This document shows positions 1 through 10,887 of a DNA stretch of 64,000 bases, piece after piece. Each line of letters starts with the position of its first letter. The first letter of the stretch is position 1. The DNA comes from Amphibalanus amphitrite. Lineage: Eukaryota; Arthropoda; Thecostraca; Balanomorpha; Balanidae. The stretch spans positions 95,643 through 159,642 of the forward strand of contig NW_024882981.1 of assembly GCF_019059575.1 (NCBI RefSeq), read 5' to 3'. The notes beneath the pieces are model-generated. The model was not told the DNA's origin. It saw nothing but the letters and a program-made list of their open reading frames with translations, and searched no databases. Made by a program: the position numbers and the translations under genes.

Positions 1-128
1 TCTCAGTGTAGTATATGTAGTTCATATTATACTAAACATTCAGTGTCTATGAAATTAATAACGGTCAGGTCTGTCAGTTCACTGGGGACAAAATGTGGTC
101 TCGTGAAGTGATGGAGCAATAGGTAGGT

Positions 129-410
129 AATAGCCGTTTTCACGACGGCCATCTGGTACACATTTGGTGCACAGCTGGTACAAATTAGGTGCAGATTTGG
201 TCAAATCAGGTTCAGTGTGTCTCTTAGCAGCTATCAGCTAGGGTTGCACAAATTGCTTATATGCCTGCTTTGTCATATTATCAGAGAGCATCATCGATTA
301 AAACACTGAAATAAATTCATAAAATGAAGATATTTGCTGTAAAAGAAATTAGGTGCAGATTTGGTCAAATCAGGTGCATTCGCCGGATAGCCCGTCGTGA
401 AAACGGCACT
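129..410. repeat. Short TIR element (MITE-like)
   Basis: The ends are inverted copies of GCCGTTTTCACGACGG (about 132-148 and 388-404). Inside are two direct copies of a roughly 30-bp segment containing AGGTGCAGATTTGGTCAAAT (about 185 and 351). No open frame fits a transposase. The layout is that of a small non-autonomous DNA element; the family is not recognised. Confidence 0.5.
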
Positions 411-1233
411 ATTGACATGCTGAACGTTGATTAATGCCTGCACCTCTCGGATGTGCGAAATTCGGCACCACGGTAATAAGTACGTCTAGAACTGATGAAG
501 TACAGTGCGTCTCAGAACCGTAGTTGTTCAGTCGCAGTGAAAACCGTTCGATCGACGCATTTGGGACAATGCCAAGAGCCAAACTCCATTCTTTGTGAGC
601 ATGGTCGCATGTGCAGCTGTGTGAAGTGCAGCTACAAGAGACGCTATTTATGGTAGCGCTTTCGGTCAGACGAGCGGAAGAGTCTATCGTGTCGCGGTCG
701 CTCCTGCCGTTGCGACAACTCCAAGTGATCTCGATGCTGAAGCTACTTCTTCCAAGACACGCTGCATTGCACGTCTTCGTCGCCTACCAACTATGCCTGA
801 AAAATATGATTCAGTTGAGCGGGTGCTGAAGAGCAATTGTTTAATTAAATTATCAAGGCATGTATCGTTGAATCTCTTTGAAATCGTCCGCCAATGGATT
901 TGTCATCTTACCTCGTTACCGATTCCCCTTCTATTTCATCAGACTGTCTTTTGAGATCCACCCGCCTCGCGCATTCTGCTCCAAATATCTTCGAGAATGT
1001 TGTGAGGGATCGACTCGGAGTCAGTCTGCAAAACAAATTAGGGGACCACTCAGTCGTTTGAGGACAGTTGTTCTTGCCTGGTTGATGGTTATGGTAAATA
1101 AAAGAAATAACCTACTTGTCCTTTTAACTTACGCCACTCATATATACCGTCGCTGTTGCGTCTAAAATCGTTATCATATCCGTGCAATCAGAATGTTTTA
1201 CTTACATATACGTAGCAACTCAACTAGCGAATA
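411..1233. other. Region downstream of the Skeletor stop; no supported gene
   Basis: This lies 3' of the long Skeletor isoform. A cysteine-rich plus-strand stretch near 590-730 and a short open frame near 645-950 are interrupted or lack a family match. No clear minus-strand poly(A) signal was found, so the 3' UTR end is not placed, and a further Skeletor exon beyond the window edge cannot be excluded. Confidence 0.4.
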
Positions 1234-4200
1234 TCATAAGTCAAGCGGCTCATTTTTCAGCAATAGCAAACGTACGAACAAGGCAAGCTCTACGACATAT
1301 GCCATGCTTCTCCTCACCTTTGTTCTCATTGGCGGCCGATATTTTTTCTCCGAAGCTGGCGCCAACTGAGGACGTTTGGTTGGTGCCGGTGCAGAAGCTG
1401 GTCCCGCCGGTGACGCTGATGTGGAAGAACTAAGCAGAGATTGGCTCGGGGTTACCATGGGGTTTGGCTCTGGCACCGGGGTCTGAGATGACACGGGATC
1501 TGAAGGCGCTCGGGTGTCTGAACTAGGCGTCGGAGCCGGAGATGGATCAACGTCTGAAGAAACTGTGGTGTCGGGCTTTGGTGCGGAGGTCGGATAGTGC
1601 CGACGGTTTGAAGTAACCGTGCTTTCTGGCTCTGATACAAACATCTGAGATGACCCACGGTTGGAAGCGACGCTAATGTCGGGTCCTGGTGCCGGGATTC
1701 GAGGTGGCTCATGGTCTGAGGTCACACTGATTTGTGCTCCTTGTGTGAAGGTCTGCGGGGGAGCGAAGGCAGCCGGCACCTGTTCAGGGGTCTCCCGAGT
1801 CTGGTCGGTGTCAGCCTGTGGCCGGGTGGGAGGCCTCTCCGACCGCTGGGGGAGTGGCGTCATCTCCTGTCCGCTGACCAGCCCGGATCGTTTGGACAGC
1901 ATCGTCTCCTGTCCTCTACTGCCGCGAGACTCGTCCTGATCGAACCTCGAGCTGTACTCGGGGCGGCTGTCTCGGGGATCTGAGTACCGCCTCTCAGGCG
2001 TCCCACGGTCTGATCCTCCTGTATAACCGGTGCTCACTATCCGTTCCCGCAGAGCCTGCTGGTATCTCAGTGGGGTGCCCTGCTGCGGGGACACGCGGAT
2101 GAAGTCCTGCACGGGCTCGTTTTGTCGATGGTGCGGCTCATCATCACTCGGGTCCACAGGTGACGGTCGGAACGGCGCGCTCTCGAACACCGCCTGCATC
2201 CGCGGCTCGGTGGGCAGGCGGTGCGGCGGTCTCAGCGGCCGCCCTGAGTGCCTGCCCGGCCCTCCCAGCTCCAGACGTCTGTTCGGGTTACCGAAGCGGG
2301 GCGGAGGCGGCGGCTGCTGGCGGCGCCGGGCCGGCCGACCTCCGCCCAGGCCGGGCAGGTAGCTCAGCAGGCCGTCGAGGAAGCCGCCGGACGGCCGCTG
2401 CGGTCGTCGGCGCGGCGGCGGTCGCACGCGCTGGTCGTCCCCTCCTCCAGGGACGCCCGTCGGACCGAACTGGAACGGAGGGCGCTGGTCGACACCCGGC
2501 GGCAGCGGAGGCCGGAATGAGCCCGCGGGTGGTGCCGGCTCACCAGGAACAAACTGAATCTCCTCTGGTCTAAAAGAGTTTTCCTCTGGCCGGAACTGAG
2601 GCTCTTCTGGTCGGAATTGGGGCTCTTCTGGTCGGAATTGGGGCTCTTCGGGTCGGAATTGGGGCTCTTCTGGTCGGAACTGGGGCCCTTCTGGTCGGAA
2701 TTGGGGCTCTTCTGGCCGGAATCGGGACTGTTCGGGTCGGGACTGGGGCTGTTCTGGTCGGAATTCAGGCTCAGCTGGTCTAGAATCCACCTGGATCAAC
2801 CCTTGCTGATTGCTCGGAGGCCGAGCAGGCTCGCGAGGTGGCGGAGTCTCGACTCGCGTATCGGCGGTTGGGGCGATCGAAGGTCCCACTGGCACCAACG
2901 ACTCCGGCAGGGGAATACTGACCGCCTGTGGTCGACGGCGGTCGGGGCTCGTGGCCAACAGCGGGCCACTAAACCGGCTGTCCTGTGCCGACGGCTGGAA
3001 TCGAGAGTTACCGCCTTGGGCGACTGCTGCCGGTGCTGGCGACTTGACCACGCCCCCTCCCGCAACGTCAGCCACTTCGAACGCCAATGGTGGGTTGTTA
3101 CGATCGCTGTGTTTCACCGGTATGAATCCGCCTTCAAACACCACATCACTGGGGTCGAATCCATGTCCAGGCACACTGGGCCGTGGCGGAGAGGTAGTCA
3201 CTTGCTGGGCAAATGGGCGTACCGCCTGTGCACTAACCCCCGGGGGACGGCCAAACACCACCGCTGGCACCCGCGGCGCCGGGGAGACCGGTGGAGGGAC
3301 TGCCTCTCGGGCCAGGGGCTGGTAGGAGACCTGCCGCTGCGGCGGCGGGCGGCGACTGGTAGCCGTCCATGGTGGCCGAGAGGATGGCTCAGTTGAAGGT
3401 CGAGACGGCGGTGAGGGTGGAGCTGTCGAGGGTGGTGCGGTTGGCGGAGGAGAAGGTGGAGGTGTCGTCACGGCTGGCCGGCCGGGTCTGTTGTAGGTCG
3501 GTCTGGATGCCGCCGGGAGACGGGAGGAGCTGGTTGGACGGAAGGTAGGGGGCGGCGGTGGGAGGGATGGTGCGACTTCTGCGGGCTCGATGGTCACCTC
3601 AGTCCTCTCTGTGGTCTCTTTAGCGGGTGCTGGACGGGGGAACGGCTTTCGCCCGTTACTGTGGACAGGTCGGGTTGACGGACGCCGCGTAGGTGGAGGC
3701 GGTGTGGGGCTATAGTCACTGACGTCATTCACAGGAGGCCGATGAACTCTGTTGAGCTGAGTCCGTCGGGGAGGGACAGTGGGCGGCTGTGGCTGCCGAT
3801 AGACCACACCACCACCCGCCGGCTGAGGTTGACCCCGATCAGAAGAGATCGGCCTCTCTTTGGCGAGATACGTAGCCGGCAAATCGACCACCGACTGCGG
3901 AGGAGGGAACCGCTCCGGTTCTCGGGTAACCTCCGGCTCGGGCCGACGCGGCCGGAGCCGAGCGCCGAAGTCGAAGTCGGGTCGCGGAATGGGCATGTGA
4001 TCGGACGGCGGCGGTAGGTCGGGTCGGGGGAACCCCGGCGGGAAGTCGTCAAACTGAAAGCCGTGGTTCGGCCGGTCCTGGGGCCGCTGGGGCCGCGGGC
4101 GGCCGGCAGCTGGCGGAGGCTCGGACGGCCAGTCGAAGTCGGAGCCCTCCGAGAAGTCGATGAAGGCCGGCTGCTGCTGCGGCTGGATGCTGTTGGGGAT

Positions 4201-4268
4201 CGTCTGTTCCACCCGGACACTCGACTGGGCCACTTCGTCCTCGTAGTAGTCGTAGTCGTTATAGGCAC
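1234..4268 (-). CDS. Skeletor: Skeletor, last exon of long isoform: proline-rich tail
   Basis: Terminal exon of the long isoform, about 1011 codons to TGA at 1236-1234. It follows acceptor CCCGTTCCAG and takes over in phase 1 from the 4638-4746 exon (G + GT = Gly). It opens with a Tyr/Asp-rich patch (AYNDYDYYEDE) and then is almost wholly low complexity: Pro, Arg, Ser, Thr and Gln. Near the middle (2570-2770) are about eleven seven-residue units of type RPEEPQF. No globular domain is visible. Proline-rich tails of this kind suggest an extended, extracellular or matrix-interacting region, which is inference. With the upstream exons the frame totals 5067 nt, an exact multiple of three. A good donor (AAG|GTGAGG) lies in frame at 1318, so the last 28 codons could instead be intron leading to an exon outside the window. 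Long antisense open frames here are shadows. Confidence 0.8.
2575..2775 (-). repeat. In-frame 21-bp coding repeat (RPEEPQF units)
   Basis: About eleven 21-bp units within the proline-rich Skeletor exon. They read RPEEPQF with variants (RPEQPQS, RPEQSRF, RPEGPQF, RPEENSF, RPEEIQF). Because the period is seven codons, copy-number change would not break the frame. Confidence 0.85.
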
Positions 4269-4637
4269 CTGGAACGGGGCACAGGGTCAGACCAGAGTCA
4301 CTCTGTAGTCTGTACCGAATTCGCGCTCTTCCGCGAGGCTGAAGAGCACGGAGCACAAGCTGCAAAATTAGGTATGCAAAATATGTGGTCCAATGCACGA
4401 AACAATCATTATTGGATTGCAAACCACATATGATTTTGCTGAGACGACCCTATAACTTGACGGGTCCCTTAGCCGACGGTGTAACTCGCGATCTAAGGGA
4501 TCTGAATCGACATAACGGCAAGGCAATGCTACTTCATAATTTGATTTGCATTCTGAACGGTAACAAAGTCACTTCTATGACAAAAGTCAAGCATACGTGT
4601 TTGCATCGATTCGCGGATGGTTTATTGGCAGTGTTAC

Positions 4638-4746
4638 CTTTCATGACCCTCTTGATCTGGTTGAGTTGTGAGGCCGGCACGGCACTGCCAGTTGGACAGG
4701 AGTCGAGAACATTTATCTTCCAGCCGAGAAAACGATGGGTGAAGCA
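4638..4746 (-). CDS. Skeletor: Skeletor exon: end of conserved C-terminal domain
   Basis: A 109-nt exon (36 codons + 1 nt) between acceptor TGTGTTTCAG and donor AAAG|GTAACA. It encodes the diagnostic Skeletor block CFTHRFLGWKINVLDSC, which closes the conserved domain after DOMON and has two cysteines likely to be structural. It continues directly from VYYQ of the 7997-8227 exon (phase 0) and passes phase 1 to the proline-rich exon. It corresponds to residues about 642-677 of the long isoform. The 369-nt intron below it is short; the intron above it carries a TIR element and a large minisatellite. Confidence 0.92.
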
Positions 4747-4919
4747 CTGAAACACAGGTCCGCAGAGTAAGCTCACCAGTGCGCGACATTTTACTGGTGT
4801 TATTGTACCTAAGTGAAGCGTTGTAAAAAAAAAAAAAAATTCCCAAGAAGTACGATTAGTGTCCGCTTAAAGTTCATCTACAACAACATAGATGGCGCAT
4901 CCACTCATACTTTCGCAAA

Positions 4920-5819
4920 TAGGGGAGAGTGGGGCAAAGCGGCCACCCTAACGCTTCTCACGATGCCAACGCTTGATTTTTAAACTTGGAAAGATTCTTT
5001 CTATACCAATGTGATCCCTATTAAGTTGCCTTTTATTTCAACTGCGTTTTATTTCCAAAGGCGTTCACATATGAAAGATATTGACAAAACTTTAAACCTA
5101 TGCATATTGGCCACTTTGCCCCATACCCTGGGGCAAAGCGGCCACCGGCGTTTTCTCAAGTCCCGATATGAGAAACAAAATAGTTGCCTCGTGTACGACT
5201 AGGGTATTTGATGGTGATAAGGTTAAGCGAGGATGGATGTTTACTTTATCATCTTCCACCTGTAGGTAAACAAAGAAAGGATTTTCATGAAAATAAACAT
5301 TTAATTGCATTATTTGGTAACTCATGCAACTGAAAAGTGGCCAAGATGAATGCATGACGACACATTTGAAGATCAATAATGTTTTTTATCCAGATGGAAG
5401 CAACTTATGGCCAATTGGGGGGTGGCCACTTTGCCCCGGCCACTTTGCCCCGCGCATACCGTCCGAGACAAAAATATTCCAGCTTAGCTATTGGTGGGGT
5501 AAAAGACATTAAAATTGGTAGAATACATGTACGATAACCATGCAATGCACGGACAAGAACGCTTATAAAAATTCCAAACGGTTGTGGAATAACATAACAT
5601 TTAAAAATTGTAAACATAGTTGGTAACCTGGCAAGAAATGCTTTTCCGTGTTTCACAGAACAATGGTGATGGGCCTGAAACCCCGGTCTGGCTCATTCGA
5701 ACGACCGTGAAGAGAAGCATAATTGGAAACCATAAAATTGAACTGACGCCAGCTATGAAGGGCTAAAACGATGGGTGGCCGCTTTGCCCCGGGTGGCCGC
5801 TTTGCCCCACTCTCCCCTA
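4920..5819. mobile_element. TA-flanked TIR element, GGGGAGAGTGGGG family, copy 1
   Basis: A 900-bp element between TA dinucleotides. The left end reads AGGGGAGAGTGGGGCAAAGC and the right end is its reverse complement. The phrase GGGGCAAAGCGGCCAC recurs inside (about 5130, 5430 and 5780). There is no transposase frame. TA flanks fit Tc1/mariner-type mobilisation, but the family is not identified. It sits in a Skeletor intron. Confidence 0.75.
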
Positions 5820-5869
5820 CACGGCCGTCGGCCAATGGCGCATTAGCAGCACAGCATCCCTCTGAAGTG

Positions 5870-7790
5870 GTACCGTTATGTGCGTTATTGCAGTCCTCTC
5901 CTTGTGGTGGTACTATCGTGTGCGCTGTTGCAGTCTTTGCCTTGCGGTGGTGATTTACCTATGTACATCTACAGTCCCTACCTTGTTGTGGTATTGTTAT
6001 GTGCGCTGTTGCAGTCTCTACCTTGTGGCACTGGCGATACTTTCATGTGCATACTGCAGTCTCTAGGCTACACTGGTGATAGGACTATTGTTATATGCCC
6101 TGTTGCAGTCTCCAGTTTATGGTGGTACTTTATGTGCGTTGTTGCAGTCTTTTTCTAACGATATATTTATGTGCGCTGTTGCACCCTTTGGTCTGTGGCT
6201 ACTGTTGGATGCGCTCTTGCACTCTCTACAATGGCGGTACTACTATGTGCGCTGTTGCAGTCCCTATGTATAGTGATACTGCTATGTGCGTTGTTGCAGT
6301 CTACATTGGTGGTACCGTCTTGTGCGCTGTTGCAGTCTCTACACTGGTCGTACTGTCTTGTGTGCTGTTACAGTCTCTACACTGGTGGTACCGTCTTGTG
6401 CGCTGTTACAGTCTCTACACTTGACTCACTGGTGGTACCGTCTTGTGCGCTGTTGCAGTCTCTACACTGGTGGTACTGTCGTGTGCGCTGTTGCAGTCTC
6501 TACGTACAGTGATACTGCTATGTGCGCTGCTACAGTCTCTACAATGGTGGTACTGTTTTGTGCGCTGTTACAGTCTCTATGTACATATAGTGATACTGCT
6601 ATGTGCGCTGTTGCAGTCTCTACATTGGTGGTACTGTCGTGTGCGCTGTTACAGTCTCTACACTGGTGGTACTGTCGTGTGCGCTGTTACAGTCTCTACA
6701 CTGGTGGTACTGTTATGTACGTTGTTGCAGTCTTTTCCATCGATATCTTTGTGTGCGCTGTTGCAGTCTGGCTTGTGGTTACTGCTGGATACGCTCTTGC
6801 ACTCTCTACAATGGTGGTACTACTATGTGCGCTGTTGCAGTCTCTACACCGGTGGTACTGTCGTGTGCGCTGTTGCAGTCTCTACACCGGTGGTACTGTC
6901 GTGTGCGCTGTTGCAGTCTCTACATACACCGGTGGTACTGTCGTGTGCGCTGCTACAGTCTCTACATACACCGGTGGTACTGCGTGTGCGCTGTTGCAGC
7001 CTCTACATACACTGGTGGTACTGTCGTGTGCGCTGTTACAGTCTCTACATACACCGGTGGTACTGTCGTGTTCGCTGTTGCAGTCTCTACATACACCGGT
7101 GGTACTGTCGTGTGCGCTGTTGCAGTCTCTACATACACTGGTGGTACTTTCCTGTGCGCTGTTGCAGTCTCTACACTGGTGGTACTGTCTTGTGCGCTGC
7201 TACAGTCTTTACATACACTGGTGGAACTGTCTTGTGCGCTGTTACAGTCTCTACATACAATGGTGGTACTGTCTTGTGCGCTGTTGCAGTCTCTACACTG
7301 GTGGTACTGTCTTGTGCGCTGTTGCAGTCTCTACACTGGTGGTACTGTCTTGTGCGCTGCTACAGTCTTTACATACACTGGTGGAACTGTCTTGTGCGCT
7401 GTTACAGTCTCTACATACAATGGTGGTACTGTCTTGTGCGCTGTTGCAGTCTCAACGCTGGTGGTACTGTCCTGTGCGCTGTTGCAGTATCTACATTGGT
7501 CATACTGCCTTGTGCGCTGTTGCAGTCTCTACAATGCACTGGTGGTACCGTCTTGTGCGCTGTTGCAGTCTCTACACTGGTGGTACCGTCTTGTGCGCTG
7601 TTGCCGTATTGTGCGCTGTTGCAGTCTATATGTTTAGTGATGCTGTCCTGTGCGCTGTTGCAGTCTCGACACTGGTGGTATTGTTGTGTGTGCTGTTGCA
7701 GTCTCTACATTGGTGGTACTGTTTTGTGCGCTGTTGCAGTATCCGTCTCGCGTTGTTACTACTGTTGGGTGCGTTATTACAGTCTCTATA
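5870..7790. repeat. Minisatellite, 38- and 42-bp units, about 48 copies
   Basis: Tandem units centred on TGTGCGCTGTTGCAG followed by TCTCTACACTGGTGGTACTG. The common unit is 38 bp; a variant with an extra TACA is 42 bp. Outer units are more divergent than central ones. It lies in the Skeletor intron between the 7997 and 4746 exons. Units rarely contain stops on the plus strand, so open frames up to about 500 codons arise in all three frames; these are repeat artefacts. Confidence 0.93.
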
Positions 7791-7996
7791 GTCAAGCGTT
7801 AGTGTTGCTCGCCTACATGACATTTTCCGACTTGGAGCTATCAGAATGTAGGCACCAAACGCTTCTAGGGTTAGTGGCGCCACCTAGAATCATCGCCAGG
7901 TGGGGTTCTAAGTGACCACGCAGATCTACAAGCTCGGATGGTCTAAGTATATTGACGGAGTCCCTTGCTAGGCTGGTCCCACACAACTCCCCTCAC

Positions 7997-8227
7997 CTGA
8001 TAGTAGACGGTATCGGGCGTATCGCCGTCTGGTGTCCACTGCAGGATACCCGGCTGGCCCTCCTCACAGTCGAGCTGCAGTGTGCGCTGATAGGCTCCGA
8101 ACGAGCTGTAGCCGGCGGCGGGCGGCCGGCGGCGGCTGTCCACACGCCACTGACACAGCCGACCAGTGGCCGTCGGTCGGGCCACACCCGAGGCGTCCGT
8201 CTCCACACCCGCCAGGACGCGCACCCG
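7997..8227 (-). CDS. Skeletor: Skeletor exon: conserved C-terminal domain, middle part
   Basis: A 231-nt exon (77 codons, phase 0 at both ends), acceptor CGTTCCGTCAG and donor TATCAG|GTGAGG. It encodes RVRVLAGVETDASG..., then GRLCQW, then SSFGAYQRTLQLDCEEG and DTPDTVYYQ. This is the block that follows the KYHPFYI segment in Skeletor proteins and runs into CFTHR of the next exon. Two cysteines (GRLCQW and QLDCEEG) are probably in the domain fold. Residues about 565-641 of the long isoform. Confidence 0.93.
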
Positions 8228-8672
8228 CTGACGGAACGAAGGGGAGGTAAGGGGGTAAGGGGAGGTTGAGCTGGGCACGTCAGTTCAGAAACGATACAGA
8301 GAACACACACGCTGACGGAACACGACAATTTGCAAGATGCACACGCTGATTTAAGGGGACGCAGAGCCGTGCAGAGCCTCAGGGGCGATACAGAGGACAT
8401 GTGGAAAGTACTCAAGGGAGACAGAGCCGCGCACGTCAGTTCAGGGGTGGCACGGAGGACACGTGAGAAGACAGAGGGCATTTTGGGAAAACGGTGATGT
8501 CCATTGTCCAGAAAGCTAGTGCAGCCATCGCACGTGGTAGTGCCTAAATGTAGCCTTATGTCAAAATTTCTAAGTTGGGCTTTTCCAGCTTATTCATTCC
8601 AATGAGGTCCGGTGTTGTACTGTATTCATTACAGTATTGTATTTAGTTGTTTTACTGTATTTAGGCACTCAC
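8228..8672 (-). other. Skeletor intron, no further feature seen
   Basis: A 445-bp intron between two phase-0 exons. Two near copies of a segment containing ACACGCTGA... and GTTCAG are visible (around 8270-8345 and 8430-8470). Nothing else is supported. Confidence 0.6.
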
Positions 8673-9275
8673 CGCTCGCTCCTGTGGCGTCTTGAACTGG
8701 TAACCTCCCTCGGGGTCATCTGTGATGTAGAACGGGTGGTACTTAGCCGGTCTCTCGGGGTCACCGCCGCCCTCCACCACAAACGTGTACGTCCTGCCGC
8801 GCACCACGTTAATCTCCGGCACCAGGAGTCCGTTGACGTACCAGGCCACGCCCCAGCCGACGCGTCCCGTGATGGCGCTGTAGCCTCGCGGCCCGCCCGT
8901 CGGCCCCAGCTGCACATAGTAGACCCGGTCGTCGGGCTCGTGACAGGGGATGGGCGGCACGTGCCAGGCCGGGGCCGGCGGCGGCTCAGCGGCGGACTCC
9001 GGCGGTCGGTCGGTGCTCTCGGCGGGTGTCACGGGACAGTTCCAGGCGGGGGCGCGGCCAAAGTGGAGCTGCAGGTCGCCGCGCACCCGGCGCCGGTGAT
9101 AGCCGACGTCCCCTGCGGCGCTGACCGGTCCCACGGCCCAGACCACCGCCTGCCGCTGGTCGGGCACCACGGCCGTGTCCCAGCGGTCGGAGGAGTTCAG
9201 CGGCCGCTGGAACGTCAGCATCGAGAAGCCGTTGATGAAAGCCGAGTTCAGCAGGCGCACGCCGCTCTTGCCGCC
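8673..9275 (-). CDS. Skeletor: Skeletor exon: second half of DOMON and start of C-terminal domain
   Basis: A 603-nt exon (201 codons, phase 0 to phase 0), acceptor CTTCCCGCAG and donor GCG|GTGAGT. It starts GGKSGVRLLNSAFINGFSML and TFQRPLNSSDRWD, the distal DOMON strands, and includes AVVWAVGP and the FGRAPAWNCP end of that domain. A Pro/Ala-rich linker follows. The next conserved domain then begins with IPCHEPDDRVYYVQLGPTGG, GWGVAWYVNGLLVPEI, RGRTYTFVVEGG and KYHPFYITDD. These blocks match the family order in insect Skeletor. DOMON domains are beta-sandwich folds known in other proteins to bind haem or sugars; the ligand here is unknown. Residues about 364-564. Confidence 0.95.
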
Positions 9276-9416
9276 CTGCGGGAAGAGGATGGTGCCTTGA
9301 GTTATCCAGCACATCATTGGTCATCTCATCTAAAAGTTGTTATATCTCAGGTAGCTATTACATGCCAAAAGTAGTTTTGTAGATGGCGCCACGGTTCTTA
9401 TGCCAAATGCCTGCCG

Positions 9417-9891
9417 TTAAAGGGACCCTCCCACCTTCAAAAAAGTTAATGAATTGGCACGAAAGTGATGTCGCTCGGTTCAGAAAGAGCGAAAACGAAT
9501 ATCTACCAAATTTCATCGAAAAATATTCACCGGTTTTCAAGATATTAGACTTTTACTTTTGTTTACTTTTTGGGATCTCCGCTGTTCCTAGCGACTTTAT
9601 TTGAAAGTGCGGCATTTGTTGCGCGCAAAGCAGCATATACCACCGCGTGCTACCAAACGTTTTAGTAAAAGATTTAAAAATCGTTAGATCTCCGCTGACG
9701 TCACAAATTCTAAGGGGGCATACCAATGCACTAGCCCCTTAGAATCCGAAAACTGCAAGTTTGAAATTCCATATCTCCGAATTAAAGCATTTGTCGATGT
9801 TGTGAGTGCCCAAACCGGTATTTGCAGGCCATGGCCACCAATTTGGCTATCTCAACTCAAAACTAATGTTAAGGTGGGAGTGTCCCTTTAA
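9417..9891. mobile_element. TTAA-flanked TIR element, TTAAAGGGAC family, copy 1
   Basis: A 475-bp element with ends TTAAAGGGACCCTCCCACCT and the inverted equivalent ending GTCCCTTTAA. The internal text (TTGAGTTGAGATAGCC) is shared, in the other orientation, with the copy at 54805-55309. No coding frame. It lies in a Skeletor intron. Confidence 0.75.
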
Positions 9892-10302
9892 ATGTGCTGA
9901 GGGTTTCAGTATTAGCCAAGCAGGGATGATTATAGATTTGTGAAGAGAAAAAGCTATCACAATACTATTTATTGAGGCTTTATATATAATTCATCTCAGT
10001 ATGGTATCGCTGTTGCACCGATTTGCAGGTCCATTGAAAAAGAACATGTCGACTTGTCCACTGCCTAGACTTACCGAGCCTACGCCTGCAGATGGCAGCA
10101 CTGTCATCTCGAAACTCGTCTGCTGTGGGAACAGTGTCCACAGAGGACAGCGTCGGACAAAAAGCATACGATTCATTAGATGTCCTGGAACCACCTGCCA
10201 TTGCATTTACGTCGGGACTGACGACCGCATGCTCTATAGAACTGCATGGTACAGGAAAAAGTCTTAGACTCGCCTCCTAATGTGTCGAGGCAGGCGTCCT
10301 GG

Positions 10303-10492
10303 ACTCACCTGAAGATGTGTGTCGGGACAGACGCCCTTGGCTCTCTTCAGTCTTATGTCTCGGCTGGCGCTCTGAGCTCACCTGAAGCTGTGTATCTGGT
10401 CAGGTCCCCTGGGCTCACCTGAAGCTGTGTGTTGGGACAGGCGGGCGGGCTCACCTGAAGCTGTGTATCTGGTCAGGTCCCCTGGGCTCACC
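10303..10492 (-). repeat. Tandem array of five duplicated splice donors
   Basis: On the minus strand the exon end ACACAGCTTCAG|GTGAGC is repeated. Donor-type junctions have their first intron base at 10491, 10454, 10418, 10381 and (variant ATCTTCAG|GTGAGT) 10308, spaced 37, 36, 37 and 73 nt. Only the first keeps the Skeletor reading frame with the next exon. Confidence 0.85.
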
Positions 10493-10676
10493 TGAAGCTG
10501 TGTATCCGGGCAGGCACCCTTGCCGGCCGAGCACTGGCGTTTCGCCTGCAGGAAGTAGTCCTCGGCGACGCCCTGACCCGAGCGGCGGTCCAGCCAGGTG
10601 ACCACGGCGTCGGCACCGATCATGACGCTCCGGGTCGGGTGGCCGCTCAGCCCGAACGCCATGTACTGACCGTCCT
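10492..10676 (-). CDS. Skeletor: Skeletor exon: central DOMON domain
   Basis: A 185-nt exon, phase 1 in and phase 0 out. It encodes EDGQYMAFGLSGHP, MIGADAVVTWLDRRSGQG, AEDYFLQAKRQCSAGKGACP and DTQLQ, the heart of the DOMON fold (GADAVV-W and YFL blocks, then the conserved cysteine pair). I chose the acceptor CACCGACAG at 10677 because it gives SKIEDGQYMAFG, as in other Skeletor proteins. A second in-phase acceptor (TTGACAG, start 10697) would add seven codons. The donor is GTGAGC at 10491, the first of a five-donor array. Residues about 302-363. Confidence 0.93.
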
Positions 10677-10887
10677 CTGTCGGTGGATAGCGTTTAGCTG
10701 TCAATATGCAGGGTGCGTGTTACGTCAGCTACAGGGCGAGCGTTGTAGACTCATCGACAGTGACATAAAGGGCGGCTTCTTATACCAATTACAGACACAT
10801 GGAAATGCAAGCTTCATAAAGCCCTCCCACGGATAGGTACTTTAGGGTGGAAAGGGTAGAAAAAGGCGCAGAACTGAGGAGAAACAG

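Noticed and set aside
585..960. Cysteine-rich frame (CEHGRMCSCVKCSYKRR) and an adjacent open frame of about 100 codons
   Set aside because: Interrupted by stops and not assignable to a family; possibly an old element remnant.
2160..3396. Plus-strand open frames of 90-259 codons opposite the proline-rich Skeletor exon
   Set aside because: Antisense shadows of GC-rich, repeat-coded sequence; the minus-strand frame is tied to Skeletor by exact splice phase.
5870..7790. CRISPR-like regular repeats
   Set aside because: There are no unique spacers between units, and the DNA is eukaryotic; it is an ordinary minisatellite.
6286..7915. Very long plus-strand open frames (up to 501 codons) reading CALLQSLH... 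repeats
   Set aside because: They coincide exactly with the 38/42-bp minisatellite, occur in all three frames and have no splice or family support.
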